DNA of 64,000 bases from Lentzea waywayandensis (GTDB lineage: Bacteria; Actinomycetota; Actinomycetes; Mycobacteriales; Pseudonocardiaceae): the NCBI RefSeq assembly GCF_900115955.1, contig NZ_FOYL01000004.1, forward strand, positions 434,001-498,000, given 5' to 3'. This document shows, piece after piece, positions 33,504-42,135 of this stretch. Within the stretch, counting starts at the first letter, position 1. Each line of letters begins with the position of its first letter. A program made the translations under genes and the position numbers. The notes under the pieces were generated by a model that saw nothing but the letters and a program-made list of their open reading frames with translations, was not told the origin of the DNA and ran no database searches.

Positions 33504-33833
33504 CGCTGCCAGCTTGGGGGCGGGGCGATGACAAAGCCTGTCTTGGTCGCGAGTGGACCTGTTGTGTCCAATACGACCAGAATCGTGACGTTCGGTAGCT
33601 CGCCAAGGTCGTTGATGAACGTGCACAGACCGCAGATACATGAAGGCGTGCGCGCACGACTTCATGTCCCGGGCCGGAACGAAACCAGGCCTGTACGCGA
33701 CATCCGCGTGGCGGGGCCAGGACCGGGTCTGCACGACCACAGCGCACTGGCGCCCCCTAAAGGATGAAGAACTTCCCTCGCCTGAGTTACGCAGCTTGAT
33801 GTAGAGGGCCCGGACACAGAAACGTTCGCGCCC
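33504..33833. other. Non-coding stretch upstream of a secreted protein gene
   Basis: About 330 bp without a convincing gene; short frames here have atypical composition and no ribosome site. It contains the 26-bp palindrome at 33640-33665 and presumably the promoter of the secreted protein gene. Confidence 0.5.
33640..33665. promoter_or_regulatory. 26-bp near-perfect palindrome, candidate operator
   Basis: ATGAAGGCGTGCG followed directly by CGCACGACTTCAT; 12 of 13 pairs match with no loop, which suits a dimeric DNA-binding protein better than an RNA hairpin. It is about 170 bp upstream of the secreted protein start. No regulator is encoded next to it. Confidence 0.35.
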
Positions 33834-34178
33834 ATGAACCTCAGGAAGACCGTCACGGGGGCCGCTGTTGCCCTCGGCAGCGCTACCGTCATGCTCGGCC
33901 TGGGTGGTATCGCACACGCGGACACCGGGTCCGTCGCCGCTCACACCGCGCCCGACCTGGGTGGCCAGCTGGGCGACATCGCCACCGCCGGCGACCTCGC
34001 GTCCGTGAACACCGCGGACACCGCCGGCAAGATCCAGGCGATCAACGCGCAGGACGTGGACGTCAACGCGCTCGTCGAGAACGTCGACGCCGGTGCCACG
34101 GGCCTCCCGGCCTCCACGCTGCTCGGCCTGAACGAGCCGCACGGCGTGCCGACCGGTGCCGCGTCCGTCGACATCTGA
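33834..34178 (+). CDS. Small secreted protein, alanine/valine-rich
   Basis: 114 residues: signal peptide to GIAHA (about residue 29), mature part of low complexity (DLGGQLGDIATAGDLASVNTADT, QDVDVNALVENVDAGA) with no cysteines. No family recognised, though this style of short exported protein is common in the order. A terminator lies 30 nt after the stop. Confidence 0.6.
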   Translation: MNLRKTVTGAAVALGSATVMLGLGGIAHADTGSVAAHTAPDLGGQLGDIATAGDLASVNTADTAGKIQAINAQDVDVNALVENVDAGATGLPASTLLGLNEPHGVPTGAASVDI

Positions 34179-34207
34179 TCTGACTGACCAGTACTTCCTG
34201 GCCGGGG

Positions 34208-34254
34208 CGGCGCCCGATTCCCTCCCCCTCGAATCGGGCGCCGTTCCACTTTTC
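34208..34254 (+). terminator. Terminator after secreted protein gene
   Basis: Perfect 13-bp arms at 34208-34220 (CGGCGCCCGATTC) and 34231-34243, a 10-nt loop, and a T-rich tail TTCCACTTTT. Confidence 0.8.
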
Positions 34255-34269
34255 TAGGAGCGAAACGTC

Positions 34270-34491
34270 TTGAGCATCAAGAAGATCGTCGCTTCCGCCG
34301 GTATCGCCGCGGGTGCGATCGCTGCCATGGCGGGCACCGCGAGTGCCGCGCCGCAGCTTCCCGACGTCGACCCGATCGGCAAGATCAGCGAGCTCGGCGA
34401 CAGCGCCGGGGTCAGCACGCTGCACAACTTCGGCGGCGCCAACGTGGAGATGATCCACGACGGCACCAAGGTCGTCGACAGCCAGAGCTAG
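34270..34491 (+). CDS. Small secreted peptide
   Basis: 73 residues from a TTG at 34270 preceded by AGGAG at about 10 nt. The N-terminus (SIKKIVASAGIAAGAIAAMAGTASA) is a classical signal peptide; the mature 45 residues (APQLPDVDPIGKISELGDS onward) have no known domain. It lies 11 nt past a terminator, so it probably has its own start site within or after it. The stop overlaps the convergent gamma-glutamyltransferase stop in CTAG. Confidence 0.55.
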   Translation: MSIKKIVASAGIAAGAIAAMAGTASAAPQLPDVDPIGKISELGDSAGVSTLHNFGGANVEMIHDGTKVVDSQS

Positions 34492-36269
34492 CGACCTGCC
34501 GCGTAGCCCTGCGCGCCGCGTGCGTTCGCGCCGGCGCGCAGCAGTCCGTCGAAGGCATCCCTTGCCACGGCGGACATTCGGCCCAGGGTCCACTCGCCGG
34601 CGTCCACGACCTGGTGGCCACGCGATCGCAACGCATCCAGGACGTCCGCGCCGGCGCGGGACTCGATGACGAGTTCGCCCGGCGTCCAGGCCCTCGGGTA
34701 GAACGAGCTCGGGAACGCGTTCGAGTGCCACATCGGCGAGTCGATCGCCTCCTGGAGGTTCAGGCCCGCGCGGTGCGCCAGCCAGAAGCCGAGCTGCCAC
34801 TGGTCCTGCTGGTCTCCGCCGGGGGTGCCGAACGCCAGCGCGGGACGGCCGTCGCGCAACGCCATCGACGGCGACAGCGTGATCCGCGGGCGCTTGCCGG
34901 GGGCCAGTGAGTTCGGCAGGTCCTTGTCCAGCCAGAACATCTGGGCGCGGCTGCCCAGGCAGAAGCCGAGCGACGGGATCGTCGGCGAGGACTGGAGCCA
35001 GCCGCCGGACGGGGTCGCGGAGACCATGTTGCCCCAGCGGTCCACGACGTCCACGTGCACGGTGTCACCGCGCGTCACGCCGGAGCGTTCCACGGTCGGT
35101 TCGCCGATCGCGCCCGTCGGGTCGGAGATCAACGTCGACGGGCCGCTGATGATGTGCTTGGGCAGCAACGGTTCCCGGCCGTCGGGCGAGCCCGGCCGAA
35201 GGTCGAAGGACGCCGAGTCGGAGATCAGCGCACGACGTTCGGAGGCGTAGGCGCGCGACAGCAGGGTCTCCAGCGGCACGTCCGGAACGTCGCCGTACCA
35301 GGCCTCGCGGTCGGCGAACGCCAGCTTCGCGGCCTCGACGGCGAGGTGCACGGTCTCGGCGGTGGGCTTGCCGTCCACATAGGACAGGTCGTAGCCCTCC
35401 AGCAACCGCAGCTGCTGCACCAAAGCGGGTCCCTGCGTCCACGCGCCGGCCTTGACGAGCGACCACTCGTCGAAGTCGGCGACGACCGCGTCCTCGTACG
35501 ACGCCTCCCAGGACGCCATGTCGGCACCGGTCAGCACACCCGCGTGGTCGCGGCCGGAATCGTCGCGGAACTCCGAACGGCAGAACTCGTCGATCTGCGC
35601 CGCGACGAACCCCTGCGACCAGGCCCGGCGCGCGGCCTCGATCTGCGCCTCACGATCAGAGCCGGCGGCCTCGGCTGCGGCCAGCAGCCACTCCCAGGTG
35701 TCGGCGAGCTTCGGGTTGCGGAAACGGCCGCCGGGAGCCGGCAGGACGCCGTCGGGCATCCACTGCGCGGCGGACGTCGGCCAGTGGTCGCGGAAGAGGT
35801 CCGAGACGAGCCCGATGGTGTGCGCGGCGCGTTCGACGAGCGGGAAACCGTCGCGGGCGTAGCCGATCGCCCGGTCGAGCACGTCGCGCAACGACTTGGT
35901 GCCGTGGTCACGCAGCAGAGTGAGCCAGCCGTCCCACGCGCCGGGCACCGTCGCGGCCAGCAGCCCGCTTCCCGGCACCAGTGAAAGACCCAGGTCGGTG
36001 TAGTGCTCGATCGACGCTCCGGCGGGCGCCACGCCCTGGCCGCAGAGCACGCGCGGGGCCGCTCCGGCGGCCGAGAAGATGATCGGCACCTCGCCGCCGG
36101 GGCCGTTGAGGTGCGGTTCCACCACCTGCAACACGAAACCGGCGGTCACGGCGGCGTCGAAGGCGTTGCCGCCGTCCTCCAGCACCGCCATGGCCGACGC
36201 GGAGGCCAGCCAGTGGGTCGAAGCGACCATGCCGAAGGTGCCGACGAGTTCGGGGCGAGTGGTGAACAC
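34488..36269 (-). CDS. Gamma-glutamyltransferase family protein
   Basis: About 593 residues. Catalytic Thr at about residue 403 in RGDTVHVDVVDRWGNMVSATPS, where autoprocessing creates the small subunit; GGNAFDAAVTAGFVLQVVEPH at the N-terminus and FGTPGGDQQDQWQLGFWL near the end are family signatures. No signal peptide, so it is probably cytoplasmic like YwrD-type relatives. The GTG at 36269 lacks a clear ribosome site, and the mRNA could be leaderless. It may cleave gamma-glutamyl amides or act as an acylase. Confidence 0.85.
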   Translation of the reverse strand: MFTTRPELVGTFGMVASTHWLASASAMAVLEDGGNAFDAAVTAGFVLQVVEPHLNGPGGEVPIIFSAAGAAPRVLCGQGVAPAGASIEHYTDLGLSLVPGSGLLAATVPGAWDGWLTLLRDHGTKSLRDVLDRAIGYARDGFPLVERAAHTIGLVSDLFRDHWPTSAAQWMPDGVLPAPGGRFRNPKLADTWEWLLAAAEAAGSDREAQIEAARRAWSQGFVAAQIDEFCRSEFRDDSGRDHAGVLTGADMASWEASYEDAVVADFDEWSLVKAGAWTQGPALVQQLRLLEGYDLSYVDGKPTAETVHLAVEAAKLAFADREAWYGDVPDVPLETLLSRAYASERRALISDSASFDLRPGSPDGREPLLPKHIISGPSTLISDPTGAIGEPTVERSGVTRGDTVHVDVVDRWGNMVSATPSGGWLQSSPTIPSLGFCLGSRAQMFWLDKDLPNSLAPGKRPRITLSPSMALRDGRPALAFGTPGGDQQDQWQLGFWLAHRAGLNLQEAIDSPMWHSNAFPSSFYPRAWTPGELVIESRAGADVLDALRSRGHQVVDAGEWTLGRMSAVARDAFDGLLRAGANARGAQGYAAGR

Positions 36270-36452
36270 CCAATAAAGGTATGCGACGCTAACTATTTTG
36301 TGTGACTCCAAGTGACGTATGCCCTAGACCCGAACGGAGCAGCGTCCGGTCGGCGTACGACTTTGGTCGTAGCGGACGGTGACAGATCTCCTACCAGAGG
36401 TCTACCGGCGCGGCCGATGTTTCGAACACGCTCGAACGGCACAGTTCTGGAC

Positions 36453-36545
36453 ATGGGAATTCTGGGTGTCGCGACGATCTTCATCGGCCTCGCGCTCGTG
36501 GCAGCGGTGCCGTTGGTGGCCCTGCTCCACTGGACCGACCGTTGA
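36453..36545 (+). CDS. Possible 30-residue membrane peptide
   Basis: MGILGVATIFIGLALVAAVPLVALLHWTDR is too long to be chance-selected for hydrophobicity and ends in a charged cap. ATG at 36453; ribosome site weak. It sits between the divergent gamma-glutamyltransferase and the SDR gene. Confidence 0.4.
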   Translation: MGILGVATIFIGLALVAAVPLVALLHWTDR

Positions 36546-36553
36546 GTTCGAGG

Positions 36554-36565
36554 TAACGAGCGTTA
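36554..36565. promoter_or_regulatory. Palindrome upstream of SDR gene
   Basis: TAACGAGCGTTA, a 10-of-12 paired palindrome within a larger dyad (GAGGT...ACCTC outer arms at 36550-36570), 40 nt before the SDR ATG. The form is typical of TetR-family operators of fatty-acid genes. Confidence 0.35.
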
Positions 36566-36604
36566 ACCTCCTCGCGAGCAGTTCGCTTCGAGGAGGATGA
36601 AGGC

Positions 36605-37363
36605 ATGGAGATCTCGGGTACCGCGGCCATCGTCACCGGTGGCGCGTCCGGTCTCGGCGGCGCGACCGCACGTGCGCTGGCGGCGCGTGGAGCGCAGGTG
36701 TTCGCTCTCGACCTGCCGAGCGCCATCGCGAACGCCGACGCGATCGAGAACGTCACCTACCTGGCCGCCGACGTGACCTCGGGCGAAGAGGTCCAGGCCG
36801 CCGTCGACACCGCTGCCGGTTCCGGCGCCCCGCTGCGCATCACGGTGAACTGCGCGGGCATCGGCCCGTCGTCCCGCACCGTCGGCAAGACCGGCCCGCA
36901 CGACCTCGACCTCTACCGCAAGATCATCGAGGTCAACCTGATCGGCTCGTTCAACGTCCTGCGCCTGGCCGCCGCGGCCATGGGCAAGACCGAGGAGCTG
37001 GAGCACGGCGCCCGCGGCGTCATCATCAACACCGCGTCGATCGCCGCGTTCGACGGCCAGATCGGCCAGGTCGCCTACGCCTCGTCCAAGGGCGGCGTCG
37101 TCGGCATGACCCTCCCGGCCGCCCGCGACCTGAGCAACGTCGGCATCCGCGTGCTCACCATCGCGCCCGGCATCGTCGACACCCCGATGCTCGCCACGGT
37201 CTCCGACGAGTTCCGCGCGGGCCTCGCCGCCGGCGTGCCGTTCCCGAAGCGCCTGGCCCAGCCGTCCGAGTACGCGCAGCTCGCGCTCTCGATCATCGAG
37301 CACGACTACCTGAACGGAGAGGTCATCCGCATGGACGGCGCTCTCCGCATGGCACCCCGCTAG
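36605..37363 (+). CDS. Short-chain dehydrogenase, 3-hydroxyacyl-CoA dehydrogenase (HSD10) type
   Basis: 252 residues. NAD-binding [23 protein letters not shown], catalytic Ser in [14 protein letters not shown] and YASSKGG, and the segment [10 protein letters not shown], as in type II 3-hydroxyacyl-CoA dehydrogenases. This family oxidises 3-hydroxyacyl-CoA or hydroxysteroids with NAD. Strong ribosome site GAGGAGG. Stands alone with a candidate operator at 36554-36565. Confidence 0.85.
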   Translation: MEISGTAAIVTGGASGLGGATARALAARGAQVFALDLPSAIANADAIENVTYLAADVTSGEEVQAAVDTAAGSGAPLRITVNCAGIGPSSRTVGKTGPHDLDLYRKIIEVNLIGSFNVLRLAAAAMGKTEELEHGARGVIINTASIAAFDGQIGQVAYASSKGGVVGMTLPAARDLSNVGIRVLTIAPGIVDTPMLATVSDEFRAGLAAGVPFPKRLAQPSEYAQLALSIIEHDYLNGEVIRMDGALRMAPR

Positions 37364-37395
37364 AGATCGCTCATCCAGGGGCGGTGTCGCTGATC

Positions 37396-37881
37396 TCAGC
37401 GCACCGCCCGATCTCGGTTCTGCGGTTGAGCAAGGCGGGCTCGCCACCCCCGCACGTCATCGACGGGAACGAGCAAGCCACCCCTGAACTCCGGGTCAAC
37501 TTTCTCGTCCAACGCCTTTAGCAGCGCCCTGTAGTGAAAGTCGTGCTCGCGACGTCGTGGTGCGGTGTCGACGAGCAGGTGCATCATCCGACGCAGGTTG
37601 TTCAGCTCGTGCGCCGCATCGTGCTGGCTCGACCGCAACAGAAGGTAGATCACCGAGGAGCACAGCAGCGGTGTGCTGATACGCCGGATGCGCCTCTTGT
37701 GCCAAGACCCTTCGATGACCGCGATGCCCAAATTGCGCTTCTGCGTGCCGCCGGACATCCAGTCCAACGCGCGGAAGTAGTTTTCCTCGCTCTTGCTCTG
37801 ATACGTGAGCCACGTCGTCGTGGCAGCCAAGACCCACCCGCCAAGCGCCACGACGAGCGTCACGACGGTCGTGACATTCAC
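37396..37881 (-). CDS. Hypothetical membrane-anchored protein
   Basis: 161 residues. One N-terminal helix (TTVVTLVVALGGWVLAATTTWLTY) and a basic cytoplasmic domain (RNLGIAVIEGSWHKRRIRRI, HELNNLRRMMHLLVDTAPRRR). No family recognised. GTG at 37881. Lies 36 bp downstream of the RecB-like nuclease gene on the same strand, possibly co-transcribed. Confidence 0.6.
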   Translation of the reverse strand: MNVTTVVTLVVALGGWVLAATTTWLTYQSKSEENYFRALDWMSGGTQKRNLGIAVIEGSWHKRRIRRISTPLLCSSVIYLLLRSSQHDAAHELNNLRRMMHLLVDTAPRRREHDFHYRALLKALDEKVDPEFRGGLLVPVDDVRGWRARLAQPQNRDRAVR

Positions 37882-37917
37882 ATCACACCTCCCTGCGTCC
37901 GACGTATGCCGAGGGAC

Positions 37918-39561
37918 TCAGAGCTCTCCGGCAAAAGGCAGACGCGACATGGCGTCCGAGGTCATCCACTCGCGCAGGCGATGGGTGGCCCGGACGTCGT
38001 CCTCGTTGTACTCCAGCAACCGCCGCCGCTGATCGGTGTCGAGCTCGTCGCCGTTCATCCCGACCGCGGACCGGTACCAGCGCATGGAGTTCTCGCCGCC
38101 TGCCTCGGGATCGCGCCACGAGAACCCGGCCACCGGCGCGATGACCTTCAGGCCCTTGCCGTGCGCGCACAGGAACTGCTCGCGGACGATCCCGAACAGG
38201 TCGACCCACGAGTCCGAGTTGATGAACTCCTTGATCTGCGCGATCGTCGGAATCCCCGGCTTGCCCGCGAACCGTTCCGCCGACGCCAGCAGCCAGCGGT
38301 TCTCCGCGAGCTCGTTGTAGCAGTAGGCGCGGAACGACAGCCCGCGTGCCTTGGCCCGCAACCGGATCCCGGTCAGCCAGGTCCAGAACTCGGCGAACGA
38401 ACGAGCCTCGTCGTCGCACGGCAGCGCGTCCCACGTGACGAAGGCGCGGTAGCCGTGCTCCTCGTCGATGTCCTTTCCGGACAGCAGGCAGCCCCACATG
38501 TACGCGCCGAGGTCGCCGAAGCTCTCCATGTCGACGTCGACCTCGACGTCCGCGCGCGGCACGTTCATCTCGGGCACCCTGCGCACCAGCGTCAGGTCGC
38601 GCAGCCACGCCCGCGCCAGCACCACGGCGTCCCCGAACGGCATGCCGACGAGCTGGATCGGACCGGGCGACGCGGGATCGAGCTCGGCCAGCTCGTCCAC
38701 AGTGGACAGGCCGATCTTCCGCAACGCCACCGCGTCCTCGCCGCGCACGACGAGGCTGACGTCCCGGCCACGCTTGAGATCGTTGTCGCAGGTAGGCCAC
38801 CACGGACACGTCTTGCAGTCGACGATCCGCGACGGCCGGGCGAGCGGTTCCTGCTCGTTCGCCGCCGCCAGCGCCACGGCCAGCCGGTCGCTGAACCGGG
38901 CGTCGTACTCGGCCAGCGCGTTGCGGCCGCCCGGCCACGTCGGCGCCTCCAGGTCGTGCCACAGCACCACGTCGGCGTCCATGCCGATCACGCCACCCGT
39001 GGCGCGACCGTTGCGCGCGTAACCGGCGGCCTGGAGCTGCCGTTGCGCGTGGGCCAGCCGCAGCTGATCACGGGGCTGGGGACGGACCTTGCGATGCGGG
39101 TCCGTGCGGCTGCCGTCGGGCAACGGCATCGTCAACGGGCTCGTGCGCGCGCCCTGGCCTGGATCGGTGATCTTGTGCCGGACCACGAGCACCGGCACGT
39201 ACCCGGAGGAATCCTTGACCAGCAGGTCGATTCCGCCACGACGGCCGCCGCGTGGATCACGGGGCAGGGCGGCGCCCCAGATGTACTGGGCGCCCATCTC
39301 CATCGCCGCGAGCGTCACCCGTTCCCGGTCCGCACTGCGCACATCGGGTCCGCTCGGCACCTCGAAGAGGTTCGAGCCGACGATCCTGCCGAGCGCGTCC
39401 GCCACCGCACGCCGATGGCTGTTCGCGTCCGCTTTCCGTTGTTCCGAAGCCGGATCCGGCGCCGCCTTGGGAGCGTCGCGCATCTCCGGATCGTTTTCGA
39501 GGTGCACCCGCCGCCGACAACGAGTGACCACGCCGGCGTCTAGCTGCACCTGGGAAGTCAC
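37918..39561 (-). CDS. TM0106-type RecB-like nuclease with predicted iron-sulfur cluster and RNase H-like domain
   Basis: About 547 residues. An N-terminal nuclease-like domain with one Cys near the start (VTRCRRRVHLEND) and the cluster DCKTCPWWPTCDNDL around residue 230, the arrangement that ligates 4Fe-4S in Cas4/AddB-type nucleases. The C-terminal half is DnaQ/RNase H-like with DVDMESFGDLGAYMWG, AYCYNELAENRWL and EYNEDDVRATHRLREWM. Function in DNA repair is inferred. GTG at 39561 has no clear ribosome site. Confidence 0.75.
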   Translation of the reverse strand: MTSQVQLDAGVVTRCRRRVHLENDPEMRDAPKAAPDPASEQRKADANSHRRAVADALGRIVGSNLFEVPSGPDVRSADRERVTLAAMEMGAQYIWGAALPRDPRGGRRGGIDLLVKDSSGYVPVLVVRHKITDPGQGARTSPLTMPLPDGSRTDPHRKVRPQPRDQLRLAHAQRQLQAAGYARNGRATGGVIGMDADVVLWHDLEAPTWPGGRNALAEYDARFSDRLAVALAAANEQEPLARPSRIVDCKTCPWWPTCDNDLKRGRDVSLVVRGEDAVALRKIGLSTVDELAELDPASPGPIQLVGMPFGDAVVLARAWLRDLTLVRRVPEMNVPRADVEVDVDMESFGDLGAYMWGCLLSGKDIDEEHGYRAFVTWDALPCDDEARSFAEFWTWLTGIRLRAKARGLSFRAYCYNELAENRWLLASAERFAGKPGIPTIAQIKEFINSDSWVDLFGIVREQFLCAHGKGLKVIAPVAGFSWRDPEAGGENSMRWYRSAVGMNGDELDTDQRRRLLEYNEDDVRATHRLREWMTSDAMSRLPFAGEL

Positions 39562-39643
39562 AGGATGAGGGTATGTCGCGCGTCGGGGAGATGTGTCGGC
39601 AACCTGGGCAGTAAGTTTCACGTGACGGAGGAGGTGTACCCGA

Positions 39644-40078
39644 ATGGCGCGCAAAGCGAAGGCCGGCTTCACGCCCAGCAGGGCCAAGAACCTGGTCGGT
39701 GTCGCGAAGGTGGTGGCGCCCGCGCTCATTCCGGTGCTGGCCCCGGTAATCGCCCGCGGAGCTGGGGTTTTGAGCGAGCAGTACGACCGCTATCGGGCGC
39801 GTCGGCTCGGCATCGACGTCGCGGACATCGGTAAGTACTCGGGATACGGCGCCCGGCTGCACGCGCGAATTGTCGGCTTCTCCGAGTCGATGGAGACATT
39901 GCGGGCAACTGATTCCGATTGGGTTTCGAAGACCGAGGCGCGGCTCGCTCAGCTCCTCGCCGCGGTGCGCGCGTCCGAGCGCATGCCGACGGCCCGGCGC
40001 AAAGCAGCGCACCGGGCCGTCGGGACTGATCTGGAGATGCTGGAGCAGGAGTTGCTCAGGCGCCTGAACGTGCGCTAG
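39644..40078 (+). CDS. DUF6474-family protein
   Basis: 144 residues: basic N-terminus (MARKAKAGFTPSRAKNLVG), one hydrophobic stretch (VAPALIPVLAPVIARGAGVL), then an amphipathic helical domain (YGARLHARIVGFSESMETLRATDSDW). Common in Pseudonocardiaceae and mycobacteria, function unknown; the DUF name is from memory. Excellent ribosome site GGAGGAGG. Divergent from the nuclease gene. Confidence 0.65.
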   Translation: MARKAKAGFTPSRAKNLVGVAKVVAPALIPVLAPVIARGAGVLSEQYDRYRARRLGIDVADIGKYSGYGARLHARIVGFSESMETLRATDSDWVSKTEARLAQLLAAVRASERMPTARRKAAHRAVGTDLEMLEQELLRRLNVR

Positions 40079-40417
40079 CAAGATCAACCGCCCTGAGGGC
40101 AGCCCCCACCCTCCCGGGGGACCGGCCCCGCTCCAGTTTATCGGGATACGGGCTGGTCAAGCTGCCGCGTTGACGGGCTGGCATCGTGATCACGCCCGTG
40201 AGTCCCGCATGGCGGAAGCGTCCTGCGCAGCAACGGAAGCCCCGTGACCCGCAGAACTCGTGGCCCTGCGGAAGGTGTGGGCGATCATGGATGCCCCGGC
40301 CGGTAGACGCCGGCGGTTGACCGGACCCGGCTCAACCCCGCGGCGATCCGCCGCGAGATCCACACCTATCGACGTCCTCGCCACCGAAGCGACCAGGAAA
40401 TACTTCCCGGTCAAGCC
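40079..40417. other. Intergenic region holding a decayed transposase fragment
   Basis: Contains no intact gene. Short frames on both strands lack ribosome sites. The only recognisable protein similarity is the fragment at 40258-40317. Confidence 0.5.
40258..40317 (+). pseudogene. Remnant of an integrase-core transposase
   Basis: The frame reads VALRKVWAIMDAPAGRR, resembling the N-terminal segment (VWAIMDAPAGKRLAP) of an actinobacterial integrase-core transposase, and loses similarity immediately after. No DDE triad, inverted repeats or target duplication are visible. The match is by memory and short. Confidence 0.3.
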
Positions 40418-42076
40418 CTACCGAGGCCTCTCCGTCGCGGGCATTTCCCCTGAGGCAACGAAGCCACCTACGCGGGCATCTTGACGTGAGGCAGCGGGCT
40501 GCCGTTCGGCGATCTGTGGATAACTGTCAGCAACTTCTTCCATCACCTCGGCGACCCGTTCCTCGCGCCTGATCATCGGGTCGGAGCGCAGGTCCTTGGC
40601 CAGCGAGACGCAGAGCCCGATCATCACGACCATGAACGGCAGCGCCGCGATGATCGTCAGGTTCTGCAGCCCTGTCAGGGCATCGGACCCGCCGACCAGC
40701 AGCATCACGGCCGCGACGGCACCGGTCACCACGCCCCAGAAGATCACCACGGGCTTGGTCGGCCGGATGGTGCCCTCCTGGGAGAGCGTTCCCATCACGA
40801 TCGACGCGGCGTCTGCTCCGGACACGAAGAAGATCGCCACCAGGAGCATCACGATCACGCCGGCGACGGCGGCCAGCGGGAACTGGTCCAGCAGCGAGAA
40901 CAACTGCGATTCCGGAGTGGACTGACCGGCGAGGTCGACGCCGTTGCGCTGCTCGAAGATGGCCGTGCCGCCCAGGATCGCGAACCACACCAGCGACACC
41001 GCGGACGGCACCAGGATCACGCCGGCGACGAACTGCTTGATCGTGCGGCCACGCGAGATCCGCGCGATGAACATGCCGACGAACGGCGTCCACGAGATCC
41101 ACCACGCCCAGTAGAAGATCGTCCAGCCGGACAGCCAGGTTTCGGTCGCGTCGCCACCGGAGGCGGCGGTGCGGCCGGCCATGGTCGCGAGCTCGCGGAA
41201 GTAGTCGCCGAGGGCCGTGGGCAGCAGGTTCAGGATGAACACGGTCGGGCCCACGACGAACAGGAACAGCGCCAGCACCACGGCCAGCACCATGTTGATG
41301 TTCGACAGCCACTGGATGCCCTTGGCGACGCCCGAGACGGCGGACGCGACGAACGCCACGGTCAGGATCGCGATGATCGCTACCAGCACGCCCTTGCCGA
41401 CGTCGCCGGCCCACCCGGCCGCCTCCAGCCCGCTCCCGATCTGCAGGGCACCGAGACCGAGGGAGGCGGCCGAGCCGAACAGGGTCGCGAAGATCGCCAT
41501 GACGTCGATCGCGCGGCCCCAGCCAGAAGCGGCGCGCTTGCCCAGCAGCGGCGCGAAGGCCGAGCTGATCAGCGAGGATCGGCCCCTGCGGAAGCTGCTG
41601 TATGCGATCGCGATGCCGACGATGGCGTAGATCGCCCACGGGTGCAGCGTCCAGTGGAACAGGGTGGTCGCCATCGCGGTCTCCAACGGATCTCCGTCGG
41701 AGCCGGGCGGCGGCTTCACGAAGTGCGTCAGCGGCTCGTTGACGCCGTAGAACATCAGCCCGATGCCCATGCCCGCGCTGAACATCATCGCGACCCAGGA
41801 CACGGTCTTGAACTCGGGTTTCTCGTCGTCCTGACCGAGCGGGATCTTGCCGTAACGGCTGAACGCGAGCCACAACGCGAAGACCACGAACCCGGTGGCG
41901 GAGAGCACGAAGGCCCATCCCAGATGCTGGATGATCCAGCCGAGCGCCGCTTTCGACGCGGACGCCAAACTCTCGGTACCGACGATTCCCCAGGTCACGA
42001 ACGCAAGCGTGAGACCTGCGGCAACGCCGAACACAACCCGGTCGGTACGGCCCGGCTTGTCGCATTGAACGGTCAT
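40418..42076 (-). CDS. BCCT-family betaine/choline/carnitine transporter
   Basis: 552 residues with 12 helices. The glycine-rich SAGMGIGLMFYGVNEPLTHF and the aromatic signature FYWAWWISWTPFVGMFIARIS are BCCT hallmarks, as in BetP. It imports a quaternary amine for osmoprotection or catabolism. The short C-terminal tail (about 55 residues, acidic then basic) lacks an obvious BetP-length sensor helix. ATG at 42076 is followed by MTVQCDKPGRTDR. The gene stands alone. Confidence 0.9.
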   Translation of the reverse strand: MTVQCDKPGRTDRVVFGVAAGLTLAFVTWGIVGTESLASASKAALGWIIQHLGWAFVLSATGFVVFALWLAFSRYGKIPLGQDDEKPEFKTVSWVAMMFSAGMGIGLMFYGVNEPLTHFVKPPPGSDGDPLETAMATTLFHWTLHPWAIYAIVGIAIAYSSFRRGRSSLISSAFAPLLGKRAASGWGRAIDVMAIFATLFGSAASLGLGALQIGSGLEAAGWAGDVGKGVLVAIIAILTVAFVASAVSGVAKGIQWLSNINMVLAVVLALFLFVVGPTVFILNLLPTALGDYFRELATMAGRTAASGGDATETWLSGWTIFYWAWWISWTPFVGMFIARISRGRTIKQFVAGVILVPSAVSLVWFAILGGTAIFEQRNGVDLAGQSTPESQLFSLLDQFPLAAVAGVIVMLLVAIFFVSGADAASIVMGTLSQEGTIRPTKPVVIFWGVVTGAVAAVMLLVGGSDALTGLQNLTIIAALPFMVVMIGLCVSLAKDLRSDPMIRREERVAEVMEEVADSYPQIAERQPAASRQDARVGGFVASGEMPATERPR

Positions 42077-42135
42077 GCGGCCCTAGATACCCACTCATAG
42101 ACCGGGGCAAACTCCTCCGATTACCCTCAACTCTC

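Noticed and set aside
33528..33767. A plus-strand frame from ATG 33528 in the gap before the secreted protein gene
   Set aside because: Composition is unlike neighbouring genes, it contains the palindrome at 33640-33665 and has no family resemblance.
39614..39629. AGTTTCACGTGACGGA, another partial parS match
   Set aside because: Only 12 of 16 positions match, all errors in one half, and it overlaps the leader of the DUF6474 gene.
40515..40523. TGTGGATAA, a perfect copy of the E. coli DnaA-box sequence
   Set aside because: Single copy inside the BCCT coding sequence (encoding Ser-Tyr-Pro-Gln); actinobacterial origins need clusters in non-coding DNA.
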